This document shows positions 1 through 8,605 of a stretch of DNA of 64,000 bases, piece after piece; position 1 is the first letter of the stretch, and every line of letters starts with the position of its first letter. The translations under genes and the position numbers were made by a program. The notes under the pieces are model-generated. The model was not told the origin of the DNA. It saw nothing but the letters and a program-made list of their open reading frames with translations, and made no database searches. The stretch spans positions 124,001 to 188,000 of the forward strand of contig NZ_FWZT01000006.1 of assembly GCF_900177345.1 (NCBI RefSeq), written 5' to 3'. Source of the DNA: Pseudobacteriovorax antillogorgiicola (GTDB lineage Bacteria; Bdellovibrionota_B; Oligoflexia; Oligoflexales; Oligoflexaceae).

Positions 1-544
1 CCGCTTCAACATCAGAAAGAACGAGACCTTCTAGATTTCGAATATCATGTTTATAAAGCATCTGATGCGCAGGCAGGTCCTTTGATGAAAAAGGATCCAC
101 GGAGGGCGTATCAATGCCCACAAGCCTTACACCCCGTTGCCCCAGGGCATCAAGCAAGTCAGGATCAAAGGCTACAAAGTCTTCATTAAAGATCTGAGGG
201 TTTGGAAAGCTCTGGGTTTTAAAAAGCAACCTTTCGGGGCAATTGCCTTCAAGCTGGCGAGCGATCTCCTCAAGGCGAATTAGGCCTCCTATGGGCGGTT
301 CTACAGCAATCACCCGACACGGCCCCATGTAGGGCTCTAAGTCAAGTTGTTCAATGCTAGCACCATCACGATGGAAGTGGGACGGAGCATCGCCATGAGC
401 TCCAACATGGACAGTGCTAGTCAGCGCGGAAAGATCCATATTCGATCCTTCAGCAATCCGACACTGCCACTGACGCTGGAATTGCACATCCCCAGGCCAA
501 ACAGCAATGTTCTCGTCTACAGTCGGTGAAATATCAAAAATCAA
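1..544 (-). CDS. KynB-like cyclase / kynurenine formamidase (partial, 3' end outside window)
   Basis: The reverse strand reads IFDISPTVDENIAVWPGD near the N-terminus and then HVGAHGDAPSHF, the metal-binding HxGTHxDxPxHF signature of the cyclase family that includes kynurenine formamidase KynB. The middle (KTQSFPNP, FVAFDPD, GIDTPSVDPF) also fits KynB, which hydrolyses N-formylkynurenine in tryptophan catabolism. I chose the TTG at 544 because a GAGG lies 8 bases upstream and the protein then begins almost directly at the conserved DIS motif; the frame stays open to a stop at 599-601, so a TTG at 574 is possible. It follows the MMT gene on the same strand after about 80 bp, so they may be co-transcribed. 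No other kyn gene is in view, so the substrate is uncertain. The C-terminus is missing because the window ends. Confidence 0.82.
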   Translation of the reverse strand, partial: MIFDISPTVDENIAVWPGDVQFQRQWQCRIAEGSNMDLSALTSTVHVGAHGDAPSHFHRDGASIEQLDLEPYMGPCRVIAVEPPIGGLIRLEEIARQLEGNCPERLLFKTQSFPNPQIFNEDFVAFDPDLLDALGQRGVRLVGIDTPSVDPFSSKDLPAHQMLYKHDIRNLEGLVLSDVEA

Positions 545-626
545 CGTTGCAACCTCATGAGAATGAATTCCCAAGAAGCTACAATAAGGACCGGCACCTT
601 ACTAGACAGCTACCATTCATATTTCG

Positions 627-3600
627 TCAATTGCATTTTTCGAGCACGCGCTTGTGAAAGCTTCGAAGCCTTGCCAAGCCTTGATCAAAGTCTTCCTGAG
701 TTACGGACAAAACGAATCGACAGTAGCCGTCGATTCCAGTCCACTTGGAATCATTGATCAGAAGATTCTCTGTAAAAAACAGAGATTTCACAAGCTCCAC
801 TCCATCCAGAACAACCTTTTGCTCTTGGCCTGAGTTATCAGTAAAGAGGAACTCCTTACCCATATAGGCATCGGGTTTGGCGATCAGAAAAAGGCCGCCA
901 TCCGGTTCTAGCACGCGCCAGCCGCACTCCCTTAAACACGAACCAAGAATAGCAGCTCGTTCAGCGAGTAAAAGCCTCTGTTGCCCTAAAGACGAAACAA
1001 GCTCAGGGTCACGGGATTGATAGGCTGCAAGTACCTTTTTAATTGCATACTGAATTGTGAAGTGTGGCCCTTCAAACGGGTTTTGATGGAGCCACTGAAT
1101 CAGCTCGGGAACGTCACTTAAGGCATAGCCAAATCGAAGTCCACCTGCAGCAAACAGTTTCGACGCCCCACCGAGAAAAACCCATGGCACGTCTCGCGTC
1201 GCTAAATGCTTCAAGGATATGGGTTCTCGATCACCCTTAAAGTTTAGCCCTCCAAATATACTATCGAAGATTAAGCCACCATCGTGAGCCTCGATAACAT
1301 TGGCGATCTCATCCAATTCGGTGCTGCTGTAGGCTGCACCTGTCGGATTCACCGTCGGGCCGTTGATAAACACCCAAGGCTTTTGGATACCCTGCAAGCA
1401 TTTATGAAGGCCCTTTGGGGTAAGTTTAAATTTATCGGCTTCATAAGTTTCGCAATGGGCCAAGCCAACTCCGAAGAATTGCGCAGCAGCGACGAACTCG
1501 CCATAGGCACCTCTGGGAAATACTAAGGTTCCGCCAATTTGCTTGATATGAATGAGCAATCCTGCAAATAGGGGGGCAACACCAGCACCCAACACAAGTT
1601 GGGATTCATCGAGCCCCGTTATCTGATAGTCCCTCTTTAGATTTGCAAGGATTTCAGGGCTTGGGTCGTATTCGTCGAAGGAGATCTCACGCCTTACATA
1701 GGCCTCATAGATTCCATGGCTCAAGTTTGATGGAATGGCGAGACAGTTTTCACCATAGTCGAGGCGAACAGTACTGGCTGACATAGGAAACTGGTTCCGA
1801 GTGATACACGGGTGGCTGAACGCGAGCCTCGCATTCTTTGCCAAGGGACCGAGCTTAGGATTGGTATTATGATCCACCCTCGCCTCTTTAATGCTTATCA
1901 CCTGAGACTCTCGGGCTTGGGTCATATGAAAGCTAAGGAGATCCCTTAGAATCTTATTGTAGTACTCTTGCATCAAAAACGGCGTGCGACTGTAGCTGAA
2001 CTCGGCAGCAGATACCAATGCTTCGATAACAGACTGATTTTCGGATATCAAGAAGGCAAGCTGCAAATCGGAGTAGACCCGATTCTTTACCAGGCCACAA
2101 ATCAGATGAACGTGATCGGGTAAGGTATGGTGGGACATATACTGAAGAGCTGCGGAACTACCAGGATCACTACTCAAATCAAAGTAATTCGAAATATCAA
2201 GTATCAAGCGACAGTTTTTCTTAGCCGTCACGGCGAATAAGTTGCCGAGTCCAACACCGGATTCGTTTTCAAAATCTGTTAAGCAGGCGATCACCAGCTC
2301 GGGCTCTAAAGTCTCAACCAGGTCTTCTAAAAGCTCTAGGCGGCGTGGCGCTTCTAAAATCTCTGAGCCTAGCCAAAGTCGGCCTTGATAATGAGCCGGT
2401 ATCAAACGATGAACTAAATCTTGGTCCACGAGGACTCGCCGCGGCTGATACAAGCTAATTATATTAGTAACAATATCGGAACGAGACGGGGCTACCAGGA
2501 TTTGCGACATAGCCACAGGGGCTCGATAGAATGTTCGAACGAATCTAGCAATGTTCTCGCGCAACTCAGGAACCCCTTGAGTATCCCCATAGGGAAGGCT
2601 CTGGGTCGTTTGGAAAGTTTCTGCTAGATGAGCAAGAAACCGAACTCTTTCACTGTATACTTGGGGGTCGTTCGACGAAAGATCGAGAGCCTCATGCAGC
2701 TTCTTATTTGCAGGGGTACTGAGATAATCAAGAATCTTAGCCACCTGCTCATGGGATGGTAGAGTTGCTTCGTAAACGCTCAACGAGTGGGCGATTGTTC
2801 CACCCGCAGCGGCATAGGCTTGCGCCGTCTTTGCGGAAATAGATTCCCGGCTGTCAGTACCCATATAAAATTCGAAGCGATGAGGTGAGCTTTCCTCGAT
2901 TTCGACCAAAGCTTGAATGTCGGTATCCCCTGCTTGCACAACCCTAGTGCTCCAGACCTTGTCGATATGGAAGCCTCTCCTCATAAACAGACCTTCAAGT
3001 ACCTTGGTTCCTGGTCTGCCGCCAAGGTTAAAGATGATTGAACCAGATGGTCGAAGGCATGCGACAGACTGCTCCACGGCTTTGGCGATGAGCCCGAGCC
3101 CAAACTGATCTTCAAGATAGCCATGGGCTTCTGTGTAGTTGCTAAGGTCGTAGAGCGCTTGATCGGAGGCTGCCTCGGTAGCCTTGCGGAGCAAAGCTTG
3201 CGGGTCGGGAGAGAGTACCTGGGGAATGCAACCGACCACACGATCAAGTTTTAAGCCTTTCTTTTGGGTGACATGAGATAGGAGGTCGCTTTCTGCAAAT
3301 TCGACCCGATCCCATAAAGCCTGACCCTCCTCATCTAAAATGGCCTCACCATTGTCGCCGACGCTATTGAGATAGAGGTTGATTTCAGCGCAGGTAATGG
3401 CTTTTGGGTTAATGTCGAGGCCAAATATTTTTCGTGGCCGGGTTCGACGGGCTAATGCAATAGTAATCCAGCCGTTGCCACAGCCGAGCTCAGCCACAGT
3501 TTTATCCTCGAAGCTTGCTGGAGAGAAGCGAGATAGGCCCTCGTAGAAGGTGTAAGACCACTCTTCAGGTGCAAAGATACTCGGCAACTGCAGTAGATGG

Positions 3601-3839
3601 ATCACGCCGTGATCGGCGCCTAGGTCAATTTTTGAAAAGGAAAAATGGTACTTCTTTTGAAAATCATCCGCAGACTCCGCTTCGGCAAAACGCTTCTCCA
3701 AGGTTCTTAGAGCCTTTATCGCCTCCATGCGGCCATCGTTGCTTCTTAAGGCAGAAAGCAACTCTTTGAAGTAACTATAGCTTGCACTGCTGGAGGGGGG
3801 ATCTGATAGAAACGTCTCAACCGGTCGAAATGAAGTCAT
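627..3839 (-). CDS. mmt: Plant-type methionine S-methyltransferase (methyltransferase-aminotransferase fusion)
   Basis: A 1070-residue protein, close to the ~1090 residues of plant MMT, which transfers a methyl group from S-adenosylmethionine to methionine to make S-methylmethionine. The N-terminal half has SAM motif I at residues 115-123 (VAELGCGNG), preceded by PSIFAPEEWSYTFYEGL and followed by GLDINPKAI and GCIPQVLSPDP, which I recognise as MMT-type rather than HemK-type (no NPPY). The C-terminal half (about 690-1070) is a fold-type I aminotransferase with GPTVNPTG, GASKLFAAGGLRFG and a late WTGIDGYCRF. Lys894 sits where the PLP lysine belongs; as I recall, plant MMTs have lost that lysine. 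The ATG at 3839 has an AGGGAG ribosome site. S-methylmethionine can serve methyl storage or feed DMSP synthesis, but no DMSP gene is visible here. Downstream lies the KynB-like gene. Confidence 0.88.
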   Translation of the reverse strand: MTSFRPVETFLSDPPSSSASYSYFKELLSALRSNDGRMEAIKALRTLEKRFAEAESADDFQKKYHFSFSKIDLGADHGVIHLLQLPSIFAPEEWSYTFYEGLSRFSPASFEDKTVAELGCGNGWITIALARRTRPRKIFGLDINPKAITCAEINLYLNSVGDNGEAILDEEGQALWDRVEFAESDLLSHVTQKKGLKLDRVVGCIPQVLSPDPQALLRKATEAASDQALYDLSNYTEAHGYLEDQFGLGLIAKAVEQSVACLRPSGSIIFNLGGRPGTKVLEGLFMRRGFHIDKVWSTRVVQAGDTDIQALVEIEESSPHRFEFYMGTDSRESISAKTAQAYAAAGGTIAHSLSVYEATLPSHEQVAKILDYLSTPANKKLHEALDLSSNDPQVYSERVRFLAHLAETFQTTQSLPYGDTQGVPELRENIARFVRTFYRAPVAMSQILVAPSRSDIVTNIISLYQPRRVLVDQDLVHRLIPAHYQGRLWLGSEILEAPRRLELLEDLVETLEPELVIACLTDFENESGVGLGNLFAVTAKKNCRLILDISNYFDLSSDPGSSAALQYMSHHTLPDHVHLICGLVKNRVYSDLQLAFLISENQSVIEALVSAAEFSYSRTPFLMQEYYNKILRDLLSFHMTQARESQVISIKEARVDHNTNPKLGPLAKNARLAFSHPCITRNQFPMSASTVRLDYGENCLAIPSNLSHGIYEAYVRREISFDEYDPSPEILANLKRDYQITGLDESQLVLGAGVAPLFAGLLIHIKQIGGTLVFPRGAYGEFVAAAQFFGVGLAHCETYEADKFKLTPKGLHKCLQGIQKPWVFINGPTVNPTGAAYSSTELDEIANVIEAHDGGLIFDSIFGGLNFKGDREPISLKHLATRDVPWVFLGGASKLFAAGGLRFGYALSDVPELIQWLHQNPFEGPHFTIQYAIKKVLAAYQSRDPELVSSLGQQRLLLAERAAILGSCLRECGWRVLEPDGGLFLIAKPDAYMGKEFLFTDNSGQEQKVVLDGVELVKSLFFTENLLINDSKWTGIDGYCRFVLSVTQEDFDQGLARLRSFHKRVLEKCN

Positions 3840-3875
3840 TATGGCTCCCTAAAGTAAGAACTCCGCTATAGGTGC

Positions 3876-3913
3876 TTGTTGACTTGGTTGTTCTAAATCA
3901 ATTCTGTCAACAA
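3876..3913. promoter_or_regulatory. Inverted repeat upstream of MMT gene (candidate operator)
   Basis: TTGTTGAC at 3876-3883 is the exact reverse complement of GTCAACAA at 3906-3913, with 22 bases between the arms and about 30 bp centre to centre (roughly three helical turns). It lies 37-74 bp upstream of the MMT start codon. On the reverse strand the distal arm also contains TTGACA, a possible -35 element, but I see no convincing -10 at 17 bp. It could bind a dimeric regulator; no adjacent regulator gene is evident. Confidence 0.3.
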
Positions 3914-4002
3914 ACCCTACAATGTTCCTACACTAAATTAGGGAGCAGGTCATCCTTTCAGACACTAAGAGGCAGCGGGGCACACGCCCCCCCTACAGTG
4001 GC

Positions 4003-5028
4003 TTACTCATCGTTCATCTTGAGTTCAAAAAGGCTTATATTCGCCTCTACATCTCCCCTAGAGCTAGGATAGAACGTTCCATCTGTATACTTTTCGATTG
4101 TATTGATGGAGTCGATAAAGTCATCGTCGTCTGTCCAGGCTGAGGAAGGAATCGCATCAATTACCTTCGATAGAACCGAACTGACAGCCTGAACCACTGC
4201 CAGTGTTGTGCCAGTTGGATCTACGAATATAGCTGTGATAGAAGCTGCTGCACCAACCGCTATTTTTGTAATTTCGCTGTAGTTATAACCTGAGTCATGC
4301 TCAAAGAAGGCAATGTCAAGGATCTGGTAGCGATTCACTTCCCAGATATGGATGACCTTGTTCACCCGATAAGTCTTATCTTCATCTTCGACTTCAGGTA
4401 GCTCGATAAGCTGAGTCGCCCCCTTACCGTCCTTACCAATGTAAGTCACAACCATATAGATTTCAGCACTACCTTTAAACCACGGCTCCTCTACATTAGC
4501 AAATCGGATGTCATCCAATTTATGGCTGCCGCGAAGCGCTTCATCGGCAAATGGCTGTATGGTTTCCACTGATTGCGGTACTTCGGCTACTGGCAGTGTT
4601 TCATCATCCGCGATAACTATGACCGTGCGTTCCGGCACCTTCTTTGCGTCGAGCTTTACTTCGTTCCCTTCGGAATCGAAAGCGATCAGCTCGTCGATAT
4701 CATCTTCGTCTTTCTGAGGGACATAAGCGACCAATGGCGACTCGTCATCGTTACCTTTGGTAACCACTTCGACAACCATACCCTCAGTCGCACTAAGCGA
4801 TTCTCTGGTATCATCATCAATGTCATAAGACTGATCGCTAGCAATATCACTGCTCTTGGTAGGCCCCTTGGCTTCCAGATCCGCTTGGACTTCCTTAATC
4901 CCTTGGGATTGAGCTAATTCTCTTGCCGCTTGGTGTCCGCGGCGATCGCGATCGAGACCGCAGGCGCTTGAAATCACAAGTAATACACTTAGCCACAAGC
5001 CTGTAGCCAATGAATTCGTCTTTACCAT
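4003..5028 (-). CDS. Lipoprotein of unknown function
   Basis: 341 residues. The N-terminus MVKTNSLATGLWLSVLLVIS is a lipoprotein signal with the lipobox SSAC, so the mature protein should start at Cys23 and be anchored in the cell envelope. The next ~110 residues are very acidic and low in complexity (many D/E, S and K), like a flexible linker. The C-terminal half contains a beta-rich stretch and one hydrophobic segment (ITKIAVGAAASITAIFV) followed by a DDDDF acidic patch. I do not recognise a family. The start is supported by AGGAG seven bases upstream. It stands alone between the MMT gene and the 5226-6548 gene, both on the same strand, with a strong terminator upstream at 5156-5193, so it probably has its own promoter. 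Confidence 0.7.
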   Translation of the reverse strand: MVKTNSLATGLWLSVLLVISSACGLDRDRRGHQAARELAQSQGIKEVQADLEAKGPTKSSDIASDQSYDIDDDTRESLSATEGMVVEVVTKGNDDESPLVAYVPQKDEDDIDELIAFDSEGNEVKLDAKKVPERTVIVIADDETLPVAEVPQSVETIQPFADEALRGSHKLDDIRFANVEEPWFKGSAEIYMVVTYIGKDGKGATQLIELPEVEDEDKTYRVNKVIHIWEVNRYQILDIAFFEHDSGYNYSEITKIAVGAAASITAIFVDPTGTTLAVVQAVSSVLSKVIDAIPSSAWTDDDDFIDSINTIEKYTDGTFYPSSRGDVEANISLFELKMNDE

Positions 5029-5155
5029 AGTAGTTCTCCTGACGTTATCTGCCGTGTTTTAAGCATTTTTATCTAAATATTAATTAGCTGTCGAGGAAAT
5101 TGTCTTCAACGATATGATTTTTAATAAAATGTCACTGAATATTTAAGAATGTCAC

Positions 5156-5193
5156 AAAAAAGCAACGGCCCACTTTACAAAAGTAGGCCGTTT
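5156..5193 (-). terminator. Rho-independent terminator of the 5226-6548 gene
   Basis: On the reverse strand AAACGGCCTACTTT-loop-AAAGTGGGCCGTT forms a GC-rich hairpin followed closely by a TTTTTT run (A6 at 5156-5161 on the plus strand). It lies just after the stop of the minus-strand gene at 5226. Confidence 0.8.
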
Positions 5194-5225
5194 GAGTGAG
5201 TAAGCAAAGATTATGAAGCTATTCA

Positions 5226-6548
5226 TCAAAAGACAGCTTGAGTCGCGTCGCCGTCTGATTGATTTGAATCACCATTTAACCAAAGCGATCGGAAGAGTGC
5301 TTTATCGATCGTGTTCAGACCATCATCTTCCTCTTGGACTGGTGAGGTATGAAGGGTGTCATAAAAGGGTCTAATCATTTCAAGTTCGTTAAGATTACTT
5401 TCAAAGAGCTTGAAAATATCGATATTGGTGCCCTCGCTCATCTTGAGAGACAAGGATTGGTACTCGCCATGAAAGATAGCTGCCATTTGTTTTTGTCTTT
5501 GTCCCATCCAACGAACGATTCCCGCCAATGCCAAGATCCGATATTCTGCCTCTAAGGATTCGATCACTGGCATAATTTTTCCGATTTTTTTCACTCTTGA
5601 GATCATCGGAATGTGAATGTCATAGCATTCTTCAATGGCAGTCAATACTTTAAAAAGTTTTTTGAACTTCGTGCTGGACGTGTAGCCTTTCAAAAGCCTT
5701 TTGAGTTTACTGACCTTCGGACAAAGCTTATTGAATTCTCGTTTTGGCTGGGCTCTCATCCAGAAGCAGTATTTGAGGTAGGCCTCTGAGTAATCAAGCT
5801 TCTTTCGATTGCGACCAAATAGCAAACGATGGAGTTCTTTGGTTTCGTCGTTGACGATAGCGTTTGTATAAGCTTTCTCCCAAAGTAGGCGATCACTTTC
5901 GCCGTTGTCTTTGATTAAGCGATTGATGATGGCCATGCCCTTATCATGCTGTCCTGATAATCTGAGGGTCTTGATCCGGACTAGATCCAAAAAGTGGCGA
6001 TCCTGTGGCGATGTTAGAGATTGCTCCATGTCATCTAAGATACTACTGACACGAAGTGGAAATCCTCGGTCGATAGTTTGAATCGCTAAATGTAGGTGTT
6101 GAAATGGGAGCACTGGGTTTGCACTTCCCCTTGATAGATACAAACCCAGGCTTGCTTCCCAAAGCGCGCCCCATGTGTCCCCGTCGTTTTTCAATATGGC
6201 AGCTAACCCCTGCTTAAGCTGGCCATGTAAAAAACTCAATTTTGACTTTCCCGCCTTAATATTATTCTTGTCTAATAGTGATTTTGCGATTTTTTCCAGT
6301 TTGAGAACCAAAACACGATACTCAGTGTTCGCTTCTCGTGAAAACGAGATCAAGTTCAAGGCACTGATGATATAGCAGATTGTTACTAGATCACTGTTTG
6401 TGTTAGCCTCGATAGGAAGGATATTTTTCAAACATAGTTCGATTCCCTCCACATACTTTTCATTCTGAACTAATGGTAGTAGCTCGTTTCCAATTTCGTG
6501 TTGAGTCTTCCGAATCGACTCAAGATTCCAACCCCTTTCTTGGCTCAT
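5226..6548 (-). CDS. Helical (TPR-like) cytoplasmic protein of unknown function
   Basis: About 440 residues starting MSQERGWNLESIRKTQ. I prefer the ATG at 6548 to the upstream one at 6587 because a strong AGGAG lies 8 bases before it. There is no signal peptide or membrane segment. The sequence is a succession of amphipathic helices with TPR-like spacing (for example LSGQHDKGMAIINRLIK), and a basic middle (PKVSKLKRLLKGYTSSTKFKK). The C-terminal tail is acidic and polar. I do not recognise a family. It is divergent from the TIGR02147-family gene at 6813, with a 264-bp AT-rich region between that should hold both promoters, so the two may be functionally linked. Confidence 0.65.
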   Translation of the reverse strand: MSQERGWNLESIRKTQHEIGNELLPLVQNEKYVEGIELCLKNILPIEANTNSDLVTICYIISALNLISFSREANTEYRVLVLKLEKIAKSLLDKNNIKAGKSKLSFLHGQLKQGLAAILKNDGDTWGALWEASLGLYLSRGSANPVLPFQHLHLAIQTIDRGFPLRVSSILDDMEQSLTSPQDRHFLDLVRIKTLRLSGQHDKGMAIINRLIKDNGESDRLLWEKAYTNAIVNDETKELHRLLFGRNRKKLDYSEAYLKYCFWMRAQPKREFNKLCPKVSKLKRLLKGYTSSTKFKKLFKVLTAIEECYDIHIPMISRVKKIGKIMPVIESLEAEYRILALAGIVRWMGQRQKQMAAIFHGEYQSLSLKMSEGTNIDIFKLFESNLNELEMIRPFYDTLHTSPVQEEDDGLNTIDKALFRSLWLNGDSNQSDGDATQAVF

Positions 6549-6812
6549 AGCCCCCGCTCCTTTTGTATATCCAATTATCTGATACAAGATCGTCTGGTCA
6601 ATGCTTTAGCTTCTACATTTCCTATCGGTTTTTTTGGATTTTTCTTTAGAAAATTTCGATTAATAATTTATTATCAGGCTTTTATGAGAATCTCTGGATA
6701 TACAAAAAATCACGTTTTTTATGTATGTTTAGTAAATCCAAACATACGTTTAATCGCTTTTCGTTCAAGACGGGGAGAGAATCTTCCGATAAAATATATA
6801 CGAGGTACCAGA

Positions 6813-7691
6813 ATGGGCTATTTGACTAGTAAAAAATTAATTCGCGAGTTTGTTCAGGATTCTCCTGTCACAGGTTATTTGGACTGCATCCAATACCTTG
6901 AAAAGACTTATCATTTTGTCAAAGATCGCAAACCGGGCTATTCCTATATCCAATTCGCAGTCGACTTAGGGTTTTCAGCAACCAACGTCATGCATCAAAT
7001 CATTCGAGGGTACCGTAAACTCACTCTTAAAACAGCGAAGAAGATAGCCCTGGGACTTCACCTAAAAGGGGCTCAAAAGAAGTACTTCGAAACCCTGGTG
7101 GAGTATCGTAACGAAACTTCAGGAATCAAACGGGATGAGATTTTCGGACGTTTGGTAGAAATTAAAAAGGATGTTCTCGCCAAACCCCATGACAAAAAGT
7201 GGCTCGACTTCTTTTCTATCTGGTACCACCCGATTGTTCTTGAAGTCCTGCAGCTTGATCAAACGAAGAACGATCCAAAGTGGGTCGCTGCAAAAGTTCA
7301 CCCCCAGATCACAGAGACCCAAGCCCAGGAAAGCATGGACTTGCTTCAAGAACTCGACTTGATTGAGTGGAATGACGAGCGTCAAGCATTTGAGTCTAAG
7401 GCAGCAAGCATTTCTAGTGGCCACGAAGTCACTGGCATTGGCTTTATTCGCTATCACCAACGAATGATCGAGCTTGCAAAGGATTCGATCACCCGTGTCT
7501 CAGCCGATAACCGGGATATTAGCTCGATTACCTTTAGCTGTGATCAAGAATCCCTAAAGGACGTTAAAAAGATGATCCATGAGTTCAATGAGAATCTACA
7601 GAAACACCTTGAAGCAGTGACTAAGAAGGACAAGGTTGTCCAATTGAACGTTCAACTCTTCCCAGTCAGCACAATGTTTGATAAAACTTAA
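6813..7691 (+). CDS. TIGR02147-family protein
   Basis: 292 residues beginning MGYLTSKKLIREFVQDSP. The open frame extends back to 6498, but GAGG lies 8 bases before the ATG at 6813, and the resulting size matches the family's usual ~270-300 residues. The N-terminal third carries the hallmark pattern of the family, a helix-turn-helix-like DLGFSATNVMHQIIRGYRKL followed by LTLKTAKKIALGLHLKGAQ and a YFETLVEYRN motif. The rest (WHPIVLEVL, then an ITETQAQESMDLL winged-helix-like segment) is also typical. The family is expanded in Bdellovibrio and Fibrobacter; function is not established, though a DNA-binding role is commonly inferred. It is a single gene, divergent from 5226-6548. Confidence 0.82.
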   Translation: MGYLTSKKLIREFVQDSPVTGYLDCIQYLEKTYHFVKDRKPGYSYIQFAVDLGFSATNVMHQIIRGYRKLTLKTAKKIALGLHLKGAQKKYFETLVEYRNETSGIKRDEIFGRLVEIKKDVLAKPHDKKWLDFFSIWYHPIVLEVLQLDQTKNDPKWVAAKVHPQITETQAQESMDLLQELDLIEWNDERQAFESKAASISSGHEVTGIGFIRYHQRMIELAKDSITRVSADNRDISSITFSCDQESLKDVKKMIHEFNENLQKHLEAVTKKDKVVQLNVQLFPVSTMFDKT

Positions 7692-7863
7692 TCACCAACT
7701 CCTCCGCTGCCAAACGACTCATATCAATAGGTAGAAGAACCTAAGCTAGAAAACCCAAATTTAAGCAAAGGTCCTAAATCTGTGAGCTTGCGATTGCCCA
7801 TTTAAATCAGATAGCGCTACAATTCAGAAAGACTCAGATATCAATTGAATGATGAGGATTATC

Positions 7864-8598
7864 GTGAAGCTTTTTGTCTTATACCTCCTTGTTTTAATGC
7901 CTCAACTGGCACAATCGAAAGAACTCAAGCTTGTATTTGGTCTTTCCCTTCCTCCCTATGTGATTTCAGAAAATGAAACTGGCATTGAGATGGATATCAT
8001 TCGCGAGGTTCTGGAAATGGATGGCCATACCCTAAAGCCAATCTTTACGACTTTCGAAAAAGTGCCGATCCTTGCCAGAAAGAAAGGCTTTGCAGGGGCT
8101 GCGACGGTTACCAAGGATCTCGCCAAAAAAAACCTTTTCATCACCGATAGTCATATAAAATATCAGAATTTTGCTATCACACTCAAAAGTTCTAAGACTA
8201 CAATCAACGGACTCAATGATCTTGCTGGCAAGAAGATCGTTGCCTTCCAAAATGCAGACAAGTATTTGGGAAATGAGTTTAAAGAAGCTGTCGGCAAAGC
8301 AGCAAAGTATGAAGAAGTGAGATTTCAAGAGGTGCAGAACCGAGGGCTATTCAACAAGACTTTTGATGTTGTCATCGGAGATATCAATATTTTTAAATAC
8401 TACAATCAAAAAATTAAGGATGTAGATACAAGCCCGGAGGTGACCTATCATGCGATCTTCGAGCCATCGCACTATCACATGGCTTTTCAGAACAAAGAGA
8501 TTGCAGAGCAGTTTAATAAGGGCTTGGCCAAACTCAAATCTGATGGGCGGTATCAGAAAATAATTGATAAATATGTGAAGAGTGATTCAATGCTTTAA
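7864..8598 (+). CDS. Periplasmic solute-binding protein (SBP family 3-like)
   Basis: About 244 residues with a signal peptide ending near LAQSKE, then KLVFGLSLPPYVISENETG and GIEMDIIREVL, the opening of family 3 (amino-acid type) periplasmic binding proteins. LNDLAGKKIVAFQNAD and the closing GLAKLKSDGRYQKIIDKY are the usual second-lobe and C-terminal motifs. The start is ambiguous: ATGs at 7849 and 7852 have no ribosome site, whereas GTG at 7864 has GAGG six bases upstream, and I prefer it. No permease or ATPase is adjacent, so it may serve a distant transporter or act as an orphan sensor or binding protein. The ligand cannot be read from sequence. Confidence 0.78.
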   Translation: MKLFVLYLLVLMPQLAQSKELKLVFGLSLPPYVISENETGIEMDIIREVLEMDGHTLKPIFTTFEKVPILARKKGFAGAATVTKDLAKKNLFITDSHIKYQNFAITLKSSKTTINGLNDLAGKKIVAFQNADKYLGNEFKEAVGKAAKYEEVRFQEVQNRGLFNKTFDVVIGDINIFKYYNQKIKDVDTSPEVTYHAIFEPSHYHMAFQNKEIAEQFNKGLAKLKSDGRYQKIIDKYVKSDSML

Positions 8599-8605
8599 TG
8601 GAAAG

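Noticed and set aside
627-3839. Reading the N-terminal half as a HemK-type glutamine N5-methyltransferase fused to an aminotransferase
   Set aside because: HemK enzymes have NPPY in motif IV; this protein has GCIPQVL, and the whole length matches plant MMT.
3967-3993. Terminator GGGGC/GCCCC after the 4003 lipoprotein
   Set aside because: The stem is only 5 bp and no T-run follows on the reverse strand.
4935-4960. GCGATCGC-type (HIP1-like) repeats
   Set aside because: GCGATCGC occurs at a few places (near 4943 and 9136), but GATCG is common in coding sequence here and I see no dense, regular array.
6498-6812. N-terminal extension of the TIGR02147 gene
   Set aside because: It overlaps the divergent gene's start, has no ribosome site and is hydrophobic, AT-driven sequence; the ATG at 6813 has GAGG and gives the family length.
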